Positions 10,631 to 19,212 of a stretch of 64,000 nucleotides of DNA are shown piece after piece. The stretch covers positions 339,499 to 403,498 of the forward strand of contig LCGZ01000001.1 in NCBI GenBank assembly GCA_001000065.1, in the 5' to 3' direction. The notes beneath the pieces are model-generated. The model searched no databases, was not told the DNA's origin, and saw nothing but the letters and a program-made list of their open reading frames with translations. The DNA comes from a candidate division TM6 bacterium GW2011_GWF2_43_87. GTDB taxonomy: Bacteria > Babelota > Babeliae > Babelales > Babelaceae. The translations under genes and the position numbers were made by a program. Position 1 is the stretch's first letter. The number at the start of each line of letters is the position of its first letter.

Positions 10631-11001
10631 TAGTTTCCTCCAGAAACATGCTCTACTAGAACATCCTTAAGGTCTGTCATTAGCTTTTTTTCGTCCACCG
10701 TACCAAAAGAGACAACCACCGGTTCAGCTCTCACCCGCTCAGCTACCACTACCTTTACCGGCAAAGGCATTCGCGAACGGAGCACCCCACAATGGCGTGA
10801 CCATTGGTCCCTTACCAAAGCATTTTGCAGATCAACCTCTTCCTCAAGTAACGCCAAATCACGCTTGATAGAACGATCTGAGTCGTCAATATTACGCAGA
10901 ACCTTCAGCCCCGGCTTGAGCAAAACATGCTTCAAAATGAGGTAAGCGATGAAAAAATGCACTATCTGAAGCAATAATAGCGCATTAGGCGCATCAATCA
11001 T
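10630..11001 (-). CDS. Probable ATP synthase b'-type stalk subunit
   Basis: This 123-residue protein has an N-terminal membrane segment (NALLLLQIVHFFIAYLILKH) and then a charged helical part. It stands between the c and b genes, where organisms with two different b subunits encode b'. It is shorter than usual and its last 50 residues (VVVAERVRAEPVVVSF) are not a clear coiled coil, so it is divergent. The call rests mainly on position and architecture. A start without strong ribosome site lies 8 bases after atpE. Confidence 0.65.
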   Translation of the reverse strand: MIDAPNALLLLQIVHFFIAYLILKHVLLKPGLKVLRNIDDSDRSIKRDLALLEEEVDLQNALVRDQWSRHCGVLRSRMPLPVKVVVAERVRAEPVVVSFGTVDEKKLMTDLKDVLVEHVSGGN

Positions 11002-11009
11002 TGCTCATC

Positions 11010-11258
11010 TCACTTAGCAAAGAGGATGAGTGCACCCGAAATAAGCAGTGCATAGATCGCCATCGTTTCAATCAAGATAAGCGCCAAAAACATAGTCGCG
11101 CGTATATTCCCTGCGCTCTCTGGGTACTTACCAATATTCTCACATGCACGAGACGCTACTAACCCTTGTGCAAGGGCAGAGCCAAACGTGCCCATGCCTA
11201 TGGCAAGTGCGGCCCCAATAAATCCTGCTGCTTTAGCAATAAATAAATACTCTTCCAT
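11010..11258 (-). CDS. atpE: ATP synthase Fo subunit c
   Basis: This 82-residue hairpin of two membrane helices forms the rotor ring. The ion-binding carboxylate is Glu64 in helix 2 (LILIETMAIYAL). Helix 1 carries Gln31 (ALAQGLVAS), and Thr65 and Tyr69 follow. Aligned by eye with Ilyobacter tartaricus c (Gln32, Glu65, Ser66, Tyr70), these positions match the sodium-type site rather than the proton-type Glu-Ala. AAGGGAG precedes the ATG. No subunit a gene is next to it. Confidence 0.96.
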   Translation of the reverse strand: MEEYLFIAKAAGFIGAALAIGMGTFGSALAQGLVASRACENIGKYPESAGNIRATMFLALILIETMAIYALLISGALILFAK

Positions 11259-11270
11259 AAGAAGACTCCC

Positions 11271-11975
11271 TTAAAGTCGAGTTTGCGAGGCAACCAACGT
11301 CTCGCTCGTCGGCAATCCAGTATAAGAACTAACAAATTCTGCTACACGTTCCGCATGACACTGCTGCAACTGTTCATCCGATTCAAAGTCTTGATCACAA
11401 TCAAGGACCAAAACAGGAACTTCTTGTACAAAAGAGAACACATCCCGCTTGTGAATCAACCAGGATTCATGTTTTTTGTGAAGTAATTGGAGATAATCCA
11501 AAGAAACTAATTTTTCCTCAATACGATTACGCTTGGTCAGACGCCCAAAACAGATCTCTGGCTCCGCTCTAAGATAAATAAATCCCGCCGGTTTTTCAAC
11601 ACGATTTTCAACAAACCACCCAAACCAGTCGTTATAAAGCGCCCACTCTAAATTGGTCATCATTCCAAGTTCGTACGCATTTTCTGCAAAACAATAATCG
11701 GCAAAAACTGACCGTTCTGCAAGAATAAATGGCTTATTGCTTTTCCGCATATGCTCTTCTAAAGACATAATACGAGTCATAAAAGCGTAGGTCTGGAACG
11801 TATAGTTCCACCGCTTACCATCTTTGTAATAAGCATCAAAAAGATTTTCTCCGCCCACATTTTGCCAGGCTTCAAGAGATTCAAAAACCACATGCGTCTT
11901 TAAAAGCGCCCCCATCTTCTTTAAAAACGTTGACTTTCCCGCGCCAATATTTCCTTCAACTACAAAAAACGCCAT
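11271..11975 (-). CDS. Deoxynucleoside kinase (dNK/dAK-dGK family)
   Basis: This 234-residue enzyme phosphorylates deoxynucleosides to 5'-monophosphates for nucleotide salvage. The P-loop VEGNIGAGKST is at residues 6-16. The ERS motif (AERSVFADYCFAEN) and an arginine-rich lid (RLTKRNRIEEK) follow, all typical of the dNK family. Nucleoside specificity cannot be fixed from sequence. It ends 12 bases before atpE and is probably the first gene of that operon, an unusual partner. Salvage from a host would fit an organism with limited de novo synthesis. Confidence 0.92.
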   Translation of the reverse strand: MAFFVVEGNIGAGKSTFLKKMGALLKTHVVFESLEAWQNVGGENLFDAYYKDGKRWNYTFQTYAFMTRIMSLEEHMRKSNKPFILAERSVFADYCFAENAYELGMMTNLEWALYNDWFGWFVENRVEKPAGFIYLRAEPEICFGRLTKRNRIEEKLVSLDYLQLLHKKHESWLIHKRDVFSFVQEVPVLVLDCDQDFESDEQLQQCHAERVAEFVSSYTGLPTSETLVASQTRL

Positions 11976-12141
11976 GGCTCAGATCTCCACCGCTTAAAAG
12001 CAATCTTTCTTCAACCCTACGATACTACGCAGCAGATAAAAAATCGAATACTTTGTCACTCAAGTTAAATATTTGGTAGTCTATTGACTTGAATGCAAAG
12101 CAGTCTGTGCAACAAAACAGTATACCAGAAAAGCCTTTTTT

Positions 12142-13791
12142 ATGAAGATAAAAGCATATTTCTTTCTTTCTTTGATTCTCATAATCCCTTGTTTCTACCA
12201 CCACAATTTGCACACAGAAGAACTTTTACCCCCTCCAAAACCTTCTAATTCACCCCTTATTAATTCCTCTCAAGATTTTGATGCGGTGTCGTTCTTTGAT
12301 ACAGATACCTACACCTACACCCCACTCCCCGCTGCAAATATAACTCGCAGTGGCCTTACCCCCATAAATATTCTCGAATTTGTAAATGCGGATATGTTGG
12401 AACTTCTACAAAAAAACTTTTATAAATATACACATCCGGTAAATGTCCGCCCACTACTTGAACTTCCGGCATTAAGGCCGCCACAAGAGCCCTGCGGCTG
12501 CCATAAAAGGCTCTGGAATTTCAACCTATTTTACAACCAAACACGAAAACAGTATCTAACCTCCCGCAGCCCCTACATAAAAGACTATCTAGCCTTTTCA
12601 GACAAAGAATTCACCGATATTTTTGATAAAATTGCCGACATTTTTCACCAACTAGCGCCTGATCAGCCTATACCTAACCTACCCGAGATGCTCCATCTCT
12701 TTGATACAATAAAATTTGAAGAGCGACGCGCAGGGGCAATCTTTTCTGCTCTCAGAAACAGCGGCCCCTTCTCATTCTATGCAGCGCTACCGCTCTATTT
12801 TATAGAACACAATTTCTATGTAACGCCTGGCGAACAGAATGCTATCGCAAATTCTGACTTCTTCAGAACCTATGTTGGCAGCGGCGGAGAAGACCACTCC
12901 GTAGAAGATTTTCTTACTAAACACGTAGTCCATGACTTTTTTGGCTTTGGCGACCTGCGGCTTAATGGAATGTGGAACCTTGAAAAAGAGTGCAGCAGAC
13001 TACGCCTAGGAGTTGAACTTTCGCTCCCCACATCAGCCATAATGACCGAACGCATGATCGGAGGCCCTCGCTGCATGATGCCCACGCAGCCAGATCTTGA
13101 TATTGTTAAAATTGCAAACCAGATAATAGATGGCGACTATGCCTACCAGCCAGAAATAATCGATCTAGGCGTCAACGCGCTTGACCGGCTTATTCTAGTA
13201 ACGGGAGATACCCGACTTGGCGAGGAGCAGGTTCGTTTTGGCCCCCGAATTGATTTTGACTTCAACCTCTCTCCCCATTTTGTTCTTCATCAAATGATGC
13301 TTCTTGAATATCAACCACGTTACACCTCTACACGGTTCTTCCGTGAAGCAAAATATGCCTCCCTCTTCAACCGAGACTACAAAAATCCTAATCAAGCAGA
13401 CCAAAATATCCAATTTTTAGAACAACGAATCGTAAACATGCTCTACCCTCCTGCGCTTGAAACACGCATACTACCAACCTGCTCTCTTGAATACACTCTA
13501 TCCGGTCAATGGATGTGCGGATGTGTGCATGGTGAAGTAGGATACGATTTGTGGTATAGAACAAGAGAAGGCGTCGAGATCATAGAATCAAACTATAACC
13601 CCTGCCCTTTTGATATTCAGGTCGCTCCACGCACAAAGGCTATGGAACATAAATTATTTGGATCCCTACTCTGGCGTCATGAAGGAGTCTGGCACACGGG
13701 AGACTTTGGAGCCTCTTTGGATGGAACTATTGCCAACAAAGGAATTGGTAAAAGTTTAACCGTAAGCCTTATTGGCACCTTAACCTGGTAA
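12142..13791 (+). CDS. Probable outer-membrane beta-barrel protein
   Basis: This 549-residue protein has a signal peptide (residues 1-24, FFLSLILIIPCF) and a proline-rich linker. Its long C-terminal part contains many alternating polar/hydrophobic stretches and ends in an aromatic residue (VSLIGTLTW), a common sign of outer-membrane barrels recognised by BamA. There are no long hydrophobic helices after the signal. The N-terminal domain contains a CGCH cluster near residue 117. No family was recognised, so the barrel call is inference. The next gene starts 31 bases downstream. Confidence 0.6.
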   Translation: MKIKAYFFLSLILIIPCFYHHNLHTEELLPPPKPSNSPLINSSQDFDAVSFFDTDTYTYTPLPAANITRSGLTPINILEFVNADMLELLQKNFYKYTHPVNVRPLLELPALRPPQEPCGCHKRLWNFNLFYNQTRKQYLTSRSPYIKDYLAFSDKEFTDIFDKIADIFHQLAPDQPIPNLPEMLHLFDTIKFEERRAGAIFSALRNSGPFSFYAALPLYFIEHNFYVTPGEQNAIANSDFFRTYVGSGGEDHSVEDFLTKHVVHDFFGFGDLRLNGMWNLEKECSRLRLGVELSLPTSAIMTERMIGGPRCMMPTQPDLDIVKIANQIIDGDYAYQPEIIDLGVNALDRLILVTGDTRLGEEQVRFGPRIDFDFNLSPHFVLHQMMLLEYQPRYTSTRFFREAKYASLFNRDYKNPNQADQNIQFLEQRIVNMLYPPALETRILPTCSLEYTLSGQWMCGCVHGEVGYDLWYRTREGVEIIESNYNPCPFDIQVAPRTKAMEHKLFGSLLWRHEGVWHTGDFGASLDGTIANKGIGKSLTVSLIGTLTW

Positions 13792-13822
13792 CTTATTTTA
13801 TCCTAAAAAAGGAGTACTACTT

Positions 13823-14506
13823 ATGAACGTACGCTTATGGTACGCTCTTGCACCACTTGTTCTATCTTCATTATGCATGGAAAACAGAGGAATTATGGCT
13901 CCAATCATACTTCCTGACACACCTATATTAAGAACCGTTGATAAAATGGGTTTCATAAACATAGGGCAAATTTTTACGTATGCTCAAAACATTATTGTTC
14001 TTCTTCAAGGAACCAAAAATCCTGAACAAGCAAGTAAATTAGCTGCAGCGTTTGACCTGCAACTCCCTATGCCACTAATACAAGGCAATAAAAGAACTAA
14101 TCGCTTTGCGATTGTTCCTTACGGTGATGAATACCTAACCGTCAGAGAGCTTGCTGCTCTAGAAGAAAATGGAACCGGCGATCCTGTCCTTCTAGAAAAA
14201 GCTCTAAAATTCGCAATAGACGACTATGAAAAGCTTTCTCAGGATTATGTCGAAGAGATACAGACTGCAAAAGACTACATGACCAAACTCATAGACCATT
14301 GGTGCACAGCCCGAAATCGGCCTGATTCAATTTTACGTGACTGGGGATCTATTGATAATTCAGAATGCGAAAGTATGCACAAAACGCTAAACTCTTTCTC
14401 CATTTTGACCCGATTCTTAGACGACCTGCTTCCATTCCTCAGAGACTTGATCGAAAACTGCCCCATCTCTCATAAGAAATACCGCGAGTCTTTGAAAAAG
14501 AATTAA
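13823..14506 (+). CDS. Secreted protein of unknown function
   Basis: This 227-residue protein has a clear ribosome site (AAAGGAG) and a signal peptide (WYALAPLVLSSLCME). The mature part is predicted mostly helical, with two hydrophobic amphipathic stretches and a cysteine pair region near the end (IENCPISHKKYRE). No domain was recognised. It follows the barrel candidate at 31 bases and shares its terminator at 14522-14581, so the two may form a small operon with related envelope roles. Confidence 0.7.
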   Translation: MNVRLWYALAPLVLSSLCMENRGIMAPIILPDTPILRTVDKMGFINIGQIFTYAQNIIVLLQGTKNPEQASKLAAAFDLQLPMPLIQGNKRTNRFAIVPYGDEYLTVRELAALEENGTGDPVLLEKALKFAIDDYEKLSQDYVEEIQTAKDYMTKLIDHWCTARNRPDSILRDWGSIDNSECESMHKTLNSFSILTRFLDDLLPFLRDLIENCPISHKKYRESLKKN

Positions 14507-14521
14507 TCTTTTACCAAATCT

Positions 14522-14581
14522 AAAAAGAACATGCGGTCCAGAAGGCACAATTTTCTGCCTCTTTGACCGCATGTTCTTTTT
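14522..14581. terminator. Strong bidirectional intrinsic terminator
   Basis: A perfect 17-base inverted repeat (14522-14538 and 14565-14581) starts with AAAAA and ends with TTTTT. An inner AGGCA/TGCCT stem lies in its loop. It stands between the convergent genes ending at 14506 and 14619 and can end transcription from both sides. Confidence 0.92.
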
Positions 14582-14618
14582 ATTCTTATGCCTCTTCTTG
14601 CCTATGCTCAAAGAAACA

Positions 14619-15965
14619 TTAATTTTCTTTCAAACCCTGCCTCACAACCTCTTTAAACTCTGTCCGATAGACTCCCTGGTCAAACTGTGCAAGGTTTTTA
14701 AAGTCATTCTCTAAAGCATCAAGCAAAATTAATCGTGTAATCTTGTTATCGCCAATATCAAGTGGTATCTTGCACAAAGCAAGTTTTTCCTTAAATTGCA
14801 CGAGAAATTTGATCTGAGCCTCAGTTGCTACATTTTTGCTCGCTTGAAAATCAACAACAACTGGCAGATGATCGGATGGCGTTGTGATATAAATTTCTCC
14901 CGTTGTCTTTAACGTTTTTGGATCGATTTTTTCACTCTGCACCGTTGTATAGTCAACGTGGATTACTGCAGGTTCCAACCCCGTCCCTTTGGTGAAATAA
15001 AGGTAGTCAACAGTTTTTCCAAAACAAGAAGTAAACTTAGGAGCCTGGTCAGGTAATGCATCATAAACATTACCAAGCCACTCTTCCTCTTTCTCAAAAA
15101 GCTCTGCAATACTTTGTGGAGTTTTTATTTTACGTTCAAGGTCATCCCCTTTGAGAAGCTCCCATACCTTTTTACCTGACTCGAAATAATCGTAATCTTT
15201 TGCACGGACCGCATTAAAATCGCCCCCGATAATAAAGGTAGTGTTAGGGAATATTTTGCGTTGCTCTTTGATAAAACTAATAAGCTCTTTTACCTGTTGA
15301 GCGCGCGTGTCGCCGGTCTGATCCCAAACATCTAAATGTAATGCATACGTAGCGACTTTTTTGCCATTCCAAATAAAATGCCCCCCAACAAATCCCCGCT
15401 TTTCATCATCATTTGGTTTTGCAAAGTTAACATTAAAGATTTTGCTAATTGCATTGGTTACCGCAAGCGTTTTTTTCCAGCAACACTGATTACCAAACCC
15501 ATTGTAAAGTTTCCATGTTTTCACAGGCGTAAATTCATAATCCATCTTCTTGAGCTCTTTGCCCATATGAAAATCTTTGTTATGACCCCGATTAAAGCAT
15601 CCATCCAATCCTGCAAATTCTTGGAGAAACAGGACATCTGCGTACAGTTTACCAATAACTCCGGCTAGATGTGCGGCGGAGTTTGGATCCTTGTTTGAAT
15701 AGGGATCCACAAAACAGTGTAGGTTATAGGTTGCTACTCTCAGCAGCGATGTAGATGATTTTGCGGGAACAGAAAACTTCTTGTTAAGAACACAGTCTTT
15801 AATAAATAGATTCCATTTTTCGTCTCGCGAGAGCTTTTCATTTTGTGCAATCTCTGACCATATCGAGCTTTTTGGCGAAAAATTTTTCATAGCAACTAGT
15901 TGTGTCATGCTGGAACCAAAAACCAGACCACAAAACAGACCTGCGACCTTCAAAATATTCTTCAT
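14619..15965 (-). CDS. Exported endonuclease/exonuclease/phosphatase (EEP) family protein
   Basis: The start at 15965 gives a good signal peptide (MKNILKVAGLFCGLVFGSSM) and a 448-residue protein. The EEP catalytic landmarks are present in order: ATYNLHCF, FLQEF with the metal-binding Glu, IIGGDFNAV with the Asp-x-Asn pair, and TPSDHLPVVVDF with the final Asp-His. Members cut nucleic acids, inositol phosphates or sphingomyelin; the substrate cannot be chosen here. Export suggests a role at the host interface, for example phospholipid or nucleic acid hydrolysis. Confidence 0.88.
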   Translation of the reverse strand: MKNILKVAGLFCGLVFGSSMTQLVAMKNFSPKSSIWSEIAQNEKLSRDEKWNLFIKDCVLNKKFSVPAKSSTSLLRVATYNLHCFVDPYSNKDPNSAAHLAGVIGKLYADVLFLQEFAGLDGCFNRGHNKDFHMGKELKKMDYEFTPVKTWKLYNGFGNQCCWKKTLAVTNAISKIFNVNFAKPNDDEKRGFVGGHFIWNGKKVATYALHLDVWDQTGDTRAQQVKELISFIKEQRKIFPNTTFIIGGDFNAVRAKDYDYFESGKKVWELLKGDDLERKIKTPQSIAELFEKEEEWLGNVYDALPDQAPKFTSCFGKTVDYLYFTKGTGLEPAVIHVDYTTVQSEKIDPKTLKTTGEIYITTPSDHLPVVVDFQASKNVATEAQIKFLVQFKEKLALCKIPLDIGDNKITRLILLDALENDFKNLAQFDQGVYRTEFKEVVRQGLKEN

Positions 15966-16031
15966 AATAACCTTTTTAATAAGGGATATATAAGTAAAGG
16001 CATGACTATACCATATCAACGTTCAGTGTAC

Positions 16032-17108
16032 TTAATTACAAGGAGTACCACTATCAAACGGTGGTTCGAACACAATCCCCGAACCCCAACACTGATTCGT
16101 GCCAAAGATAGGGTTAATAACTGGATCATTTTCCTCTACTTCTTCTATTTCTTCCATGCGCTCATTTGGCACTTTACTAAGTTTCTGCATAGTATAAAAT
16201 TCTTTGTCAGTTGGCAATGTGGTTGTTAGTCCACCACGCGTCTTTTCAAAAAGTGTTTTGTACGCGGAAAGCAACGGCCCCCGTTCCTTGGCGAAAATCA
16301 AGTTATCATACATGCTAACCATCTTCTCAATAATTAATTTGGCTTTTTTGGGATCTGCCACATTTTTAAATTCTAAGATTTTTTTAAGCCGCGAAAGCGC
16401 ATCAAGCAGAAAAAATGATTCATAAACAGGAAGCTTTTTTACCAAGATGTCACAGAGAGACAAGAGTTTGAGTTTGTTCTCTTTAGAAGCCTGCGGCAAC
16501 TCTTTTTCTTGAATCTGGTGATACTTTTGTATAGCCCACGTGTAAAGCTCATGTTTGGCTTCTTTATAACCACCAAAACGCTTTATCATCTCAACCACAT
16601 GTTTCCAATTTTTACAAGCCGCTTGTTGGTCAGTTAACTCAAGATAAATGTTGGCAAAATCTTCAAAACTCCGCCATTGTTTACCAAGGGAATATAGATC
16701 ATTCCAAAGCGCAAGGTAAGTAGTGATCACTGAATATTTATTTTGGATTGCAAGATCTTTTGCATTACAATCATTTTTGTCTCGAAAATAAACATTTGCA
16801 CCTTGCAATACCAACATCTTAACACTGCGAAATTTGCCATTTTCTGCTGCAACACAAAGAGGTGTTTTACCGTCATGATCCTGTTCATTAATATACCTAT
16901 GTTCTTTATCCAAGAGCTTTTTTAATGCAACAATGTTTTCTGTCTTTGCGGCACTGTGGAGCGGATATTTTTTTTCGTAATCTATTTTAGCTAATGCTGA
17001 TGTTAACGGCGATGAGTCAGGTAGCATCGCTAGAGAGCTGCCCATCCACGCGCTACTCACAACGAGCGAGAGGATAAATGTATAGGTTATAGTTCTATGC
17101 ATCATCAT
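16032..17108 (-). CDS. Secreted ankyrin-repeat protein
   Basis: This 358-residue protein has a signal peptide (TYTFILSLVVSSAWMGSSLA). About three ankyrin repeats follow at residues 45-135 (YPLHSAAKTENIVALKKLL; GKTPLCVAAENGKFRSVKML; GANVYFRDKNDCNAKDLA). The rest is about 220 residues of charged helix with no recognised fold. GGAGC precedes the ATG. Its 5' end faces the degraded ankyrin remnant at 17154 in tandem. It is probably an exported host-protein-binding effector. Confidence 0.85.
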   Translation of the reverse strand: MMMHRTITYTFILSLVVSSAWMGSSLAMLPDSSPLTSALAKIDYEKKYPLHSAAKTENIVALKKLLDKEHRYINEQDHDGKTPLCVAAENGKFRSVKMLVLQGANVYFRDKNDCNAKDLAIQNKYSVITTYLALWNDLYSLGKQWRSFEDFANIYLELTDQQAACKNWKHVVEMIKRFGGYKEAKHELYTWAIQKYHQIQEKELPQASKENKLKLLSLCDILVKKLPVYESFFLLDALSRLKKILEFKNVADPKKAKLIIEKMVSMYDNLIFAKERGPLLSAYKTLFEKTRGGLTTTLPTDKEFYTMQKLSKVPNERMEEIEEVEENDPVINPIFGTNQCWGSGIVFEPPFDSGTPCN

Positions 17109-17153
17109 ATTAAAGCTCCAAGGTTCTAGTTATGGAAATAGATTTTTAGATCG

Positions 17154-17535
17154 TTACGGGGTACATATAATTTTCATATCAGATTTGAATCCATAGTTCT
17201 TCTGTGTAAATGGACAAGCAGCACGCTTTTTCTTCAGATATTCGAAAATAATAGTCTCACACATTATGTTTTCACGTCTGTGTGCGCTATCTAGATAACA
17301 AAGAGTCCACCATTTTTTTAATGATGCTCCATTAACAAGTAATAGGTTTACTACATCAGGGAAATTGCTTTTTATTGCATAGGAAAGAGCAGTAGCACCC
17401 TTTTCATTTTGATGATTCAATTTTTTTCCCCGCTTGCTAAGCGTGCGAATTACCTTGAGATAATTCTCTTTTTTATCATCCTCCGTGTAATCAAAAGGTC
17501 TATTTTTAAAAGATCTTGCATCAGCACCTGATAAA
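17154..17535 (-). pseudogene. 5'-truncated ankyrin gene remnant
   Basis: In this frame the sequence reads as a genuine ankyrin protein from about SGADARSFKNR onwards (HQNEKGATALSYAIKSNF; VVNLLLVNGASLKKWW) and ends at a stop at 17154. The open frame continues upstream only as the antisense of the plus-strand ankyrin gene starting at 17542. There is no signal peptide and no ribosome site. Its N-terminal half has therefore been lost at a junction near 17520-17535. It is probably not expressed. Confidence 0.7.
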
Positions 17536-17541
17536 GACAAA

Positions 17542-19065
17542 ATGACAGCACTGCATATAGCGGCTGACCATGGCAACACAGAAATCGTCGCCCTGCTGTT
17601 AAATAGTGGCGCAGATATCAATGCAAAAACTAAATATAACCGCACTGTCTTTGAGTACGCCGCATCCAACGGACATGTTAAAATTATGAAGCTTCTGGTA
17701 AACAAGGGAGCTACTATCAACACAAATACTGCCTACTCCGCCCTGAGACTCGCCACAGAAAATGGTCGCTACGACGCCGTTTTCTATCTTAGCAATGCGT
17801 ACAATTTTGGTGACCAAGAAGACCCCCTTATACGTATAGCTGCTGCCAATGGATTCTACGACATTGTCAAACTTTTCATTTCAATGGGCGTAGACGTTAA
17901 CGCCAAAGATGCCATCAACAGAACACCTCTCATATACGCGGCATACAAAGGTCGCTTTGACGTTGTAAAACTTCTTATTGCAAACGGTGCACTCATAAAT
18001 GAAAAAGAGAAATCCAACTACACCGCTTTGCACTGCGCATCTGAATACAACGACTTAAAAATTAATGGCTCACTGCCCGACGAAGACGTTTACCTAAAGA
18101 TCGTCGCCCTGCTGTTAAATAGCGGTGCAGATATCAATGCCACGCAGTTTGCGGGTAGAACACCCCTCATCCTTGCAGCAAAAGATGGACTCCTAAAAAT
18201 TGTCAAAACTCTTGTCGACCGAGGCGCCCTTATAAACCTAAAAGACACCACAGGCTCTGGACATGGAAGCGCATTAAACGCAACCGCGCTTTTCTATGCC
18301 ATCGACCGCAACCATTTGGACCTAGCTAAATTCCTTATCGAAAATGGAGCGGATGTTACTGCAAAAGCCAACGGGTCAATAAATAAAAACAACCCGCTTG
18401 AACAACTTAACGCCGCACAACATCCCCTATTTTGCAACTCTCTCCTTCCACTCAAAACAGCAGAACAAGCGGGAGCAAAAAGTGAAGAGTCCATCAAAGC
18501 GCACAAACAAGAGTGCGCCCTATTACAGCTAGCATTCGAAGCCGCCCTGCCAGAAAGCCCATGCACCTTTGCTTCCCTCAAATCTCACGCACAAGAAGCT
18601 ATACAAAAGCTAAAGCCGGCATTGCCCAACCGTTACAAAACTGTTGCAGACGCCTTTGCACGCTTCTACTTATTACCTGCCCGCTTCCCAGAAATGTACA
18701 AACTACTGCAAGAAGAAGAAATACTATGCAAGACGCTGTGCACCCACCTTCCGTTCAAACTAGGCCGTCATCGTTTCTACAAACAATTTTATAACTCAAA
18801 ATCAACGAATTTCTGCATGGTACCATACACTTTTGGGAATTTAAAACGGCTCCTTCCACTTTTAAAAAACCAAAAGCAACCCTCCTCAATTTGCAAACCA
18901 GATATGCTAATCACCTTCTCCAAGCCTAGAGGCAGCAAACGCAAAAAAGAAAGTCATCTGGAGACCACAGACAACTGGTCATACATTTTCCCCCAATCCC
19001 ACCAGTATGAAGCAATTAATGATAAATTTTACATCTGCATGTCCCACCTGAACCACCAAAACTAG
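17542..19065 (+). CDS. Ankyrin-repeat protein lacking its N-terminus (possibly a pseudogene)
   Basis: This 507-residue frame contains about eight ankyrin repeats (residues 1-270, for example MTALHIAADHGNTEIVALL and GADINATQFAGRTPLILAA) and a 230-residue C-terminal part with no known fold. The first ATG falls inside a repeat (PDKDKMTALHIAA), there is no Shine-Dalgarno, and no signal peptide is present, unlike its relatives. A stop lies about 50 bases upstream. The gene is most likely missing its 5' end at the same junction that truncates the minus-strand remnant. If translated from 17542 it would stay in the cytoplasm. Confidence 0.7.
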   Translation: MTALHIAADHGNTEIVALLLNSGADINAKTKYNRTVFEYAASNGHVKIMKLLVNKGATINTNTAYSALRLATENGRYDAVFYLSNAYNFGDQEDPLIRIAAANGFYDIVKLFISMGVDVNAKDAINRTPLIYAAYKGRFDVVKLLIANGALINEKEKSNYTALHCASEYNDLKINGSLPDEDVYLKIVALLLNSGADINATQFAGRTPLILAAKDGLLKIVKTLVDRGALINLKDTTGSGHGSALNATALFYAIDRNHLDLAKFLIENGADVTAKANGSINKNNPLEQLNAAQHPLFCNSLLPLKTAEQAGAKSEESIKAHKQECALLQLAFEAALPESPCTFASLKSHAQEAIQKLKPALPNRYKTVADAFARFYLLPARFPEMYKLLQEEEILCKTLCTHLPFKLGRHRFYKQFYNSKSTNFCMVPYTFGNLKRLLPLLKNQKQPSSICKPDMLITFSKPRGSKRKKESHLETTDNWSYIFPQSHQYEAINDKFYICMSHLNHQN

Positions 19066-19212
19066 AGGATTAGCAATCACCTCGCACCATCACAAAAAAA
19101 TAATTGACATAATAACAAAAACCACATTTCACAGTAGGAATTTTTTAAAATTCATGGTACTATAAATACATAAAAACAAATCAAGCCCTTATTGAATATT
19201 TATCGAGTAATC

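Noticed and set aside
16060..16085. GGTTCGAA-like T-loop sequence
   Set aside because: No tRNA cloverleaf can be folded around it; it is the end of the ankyrin gene at 16032.
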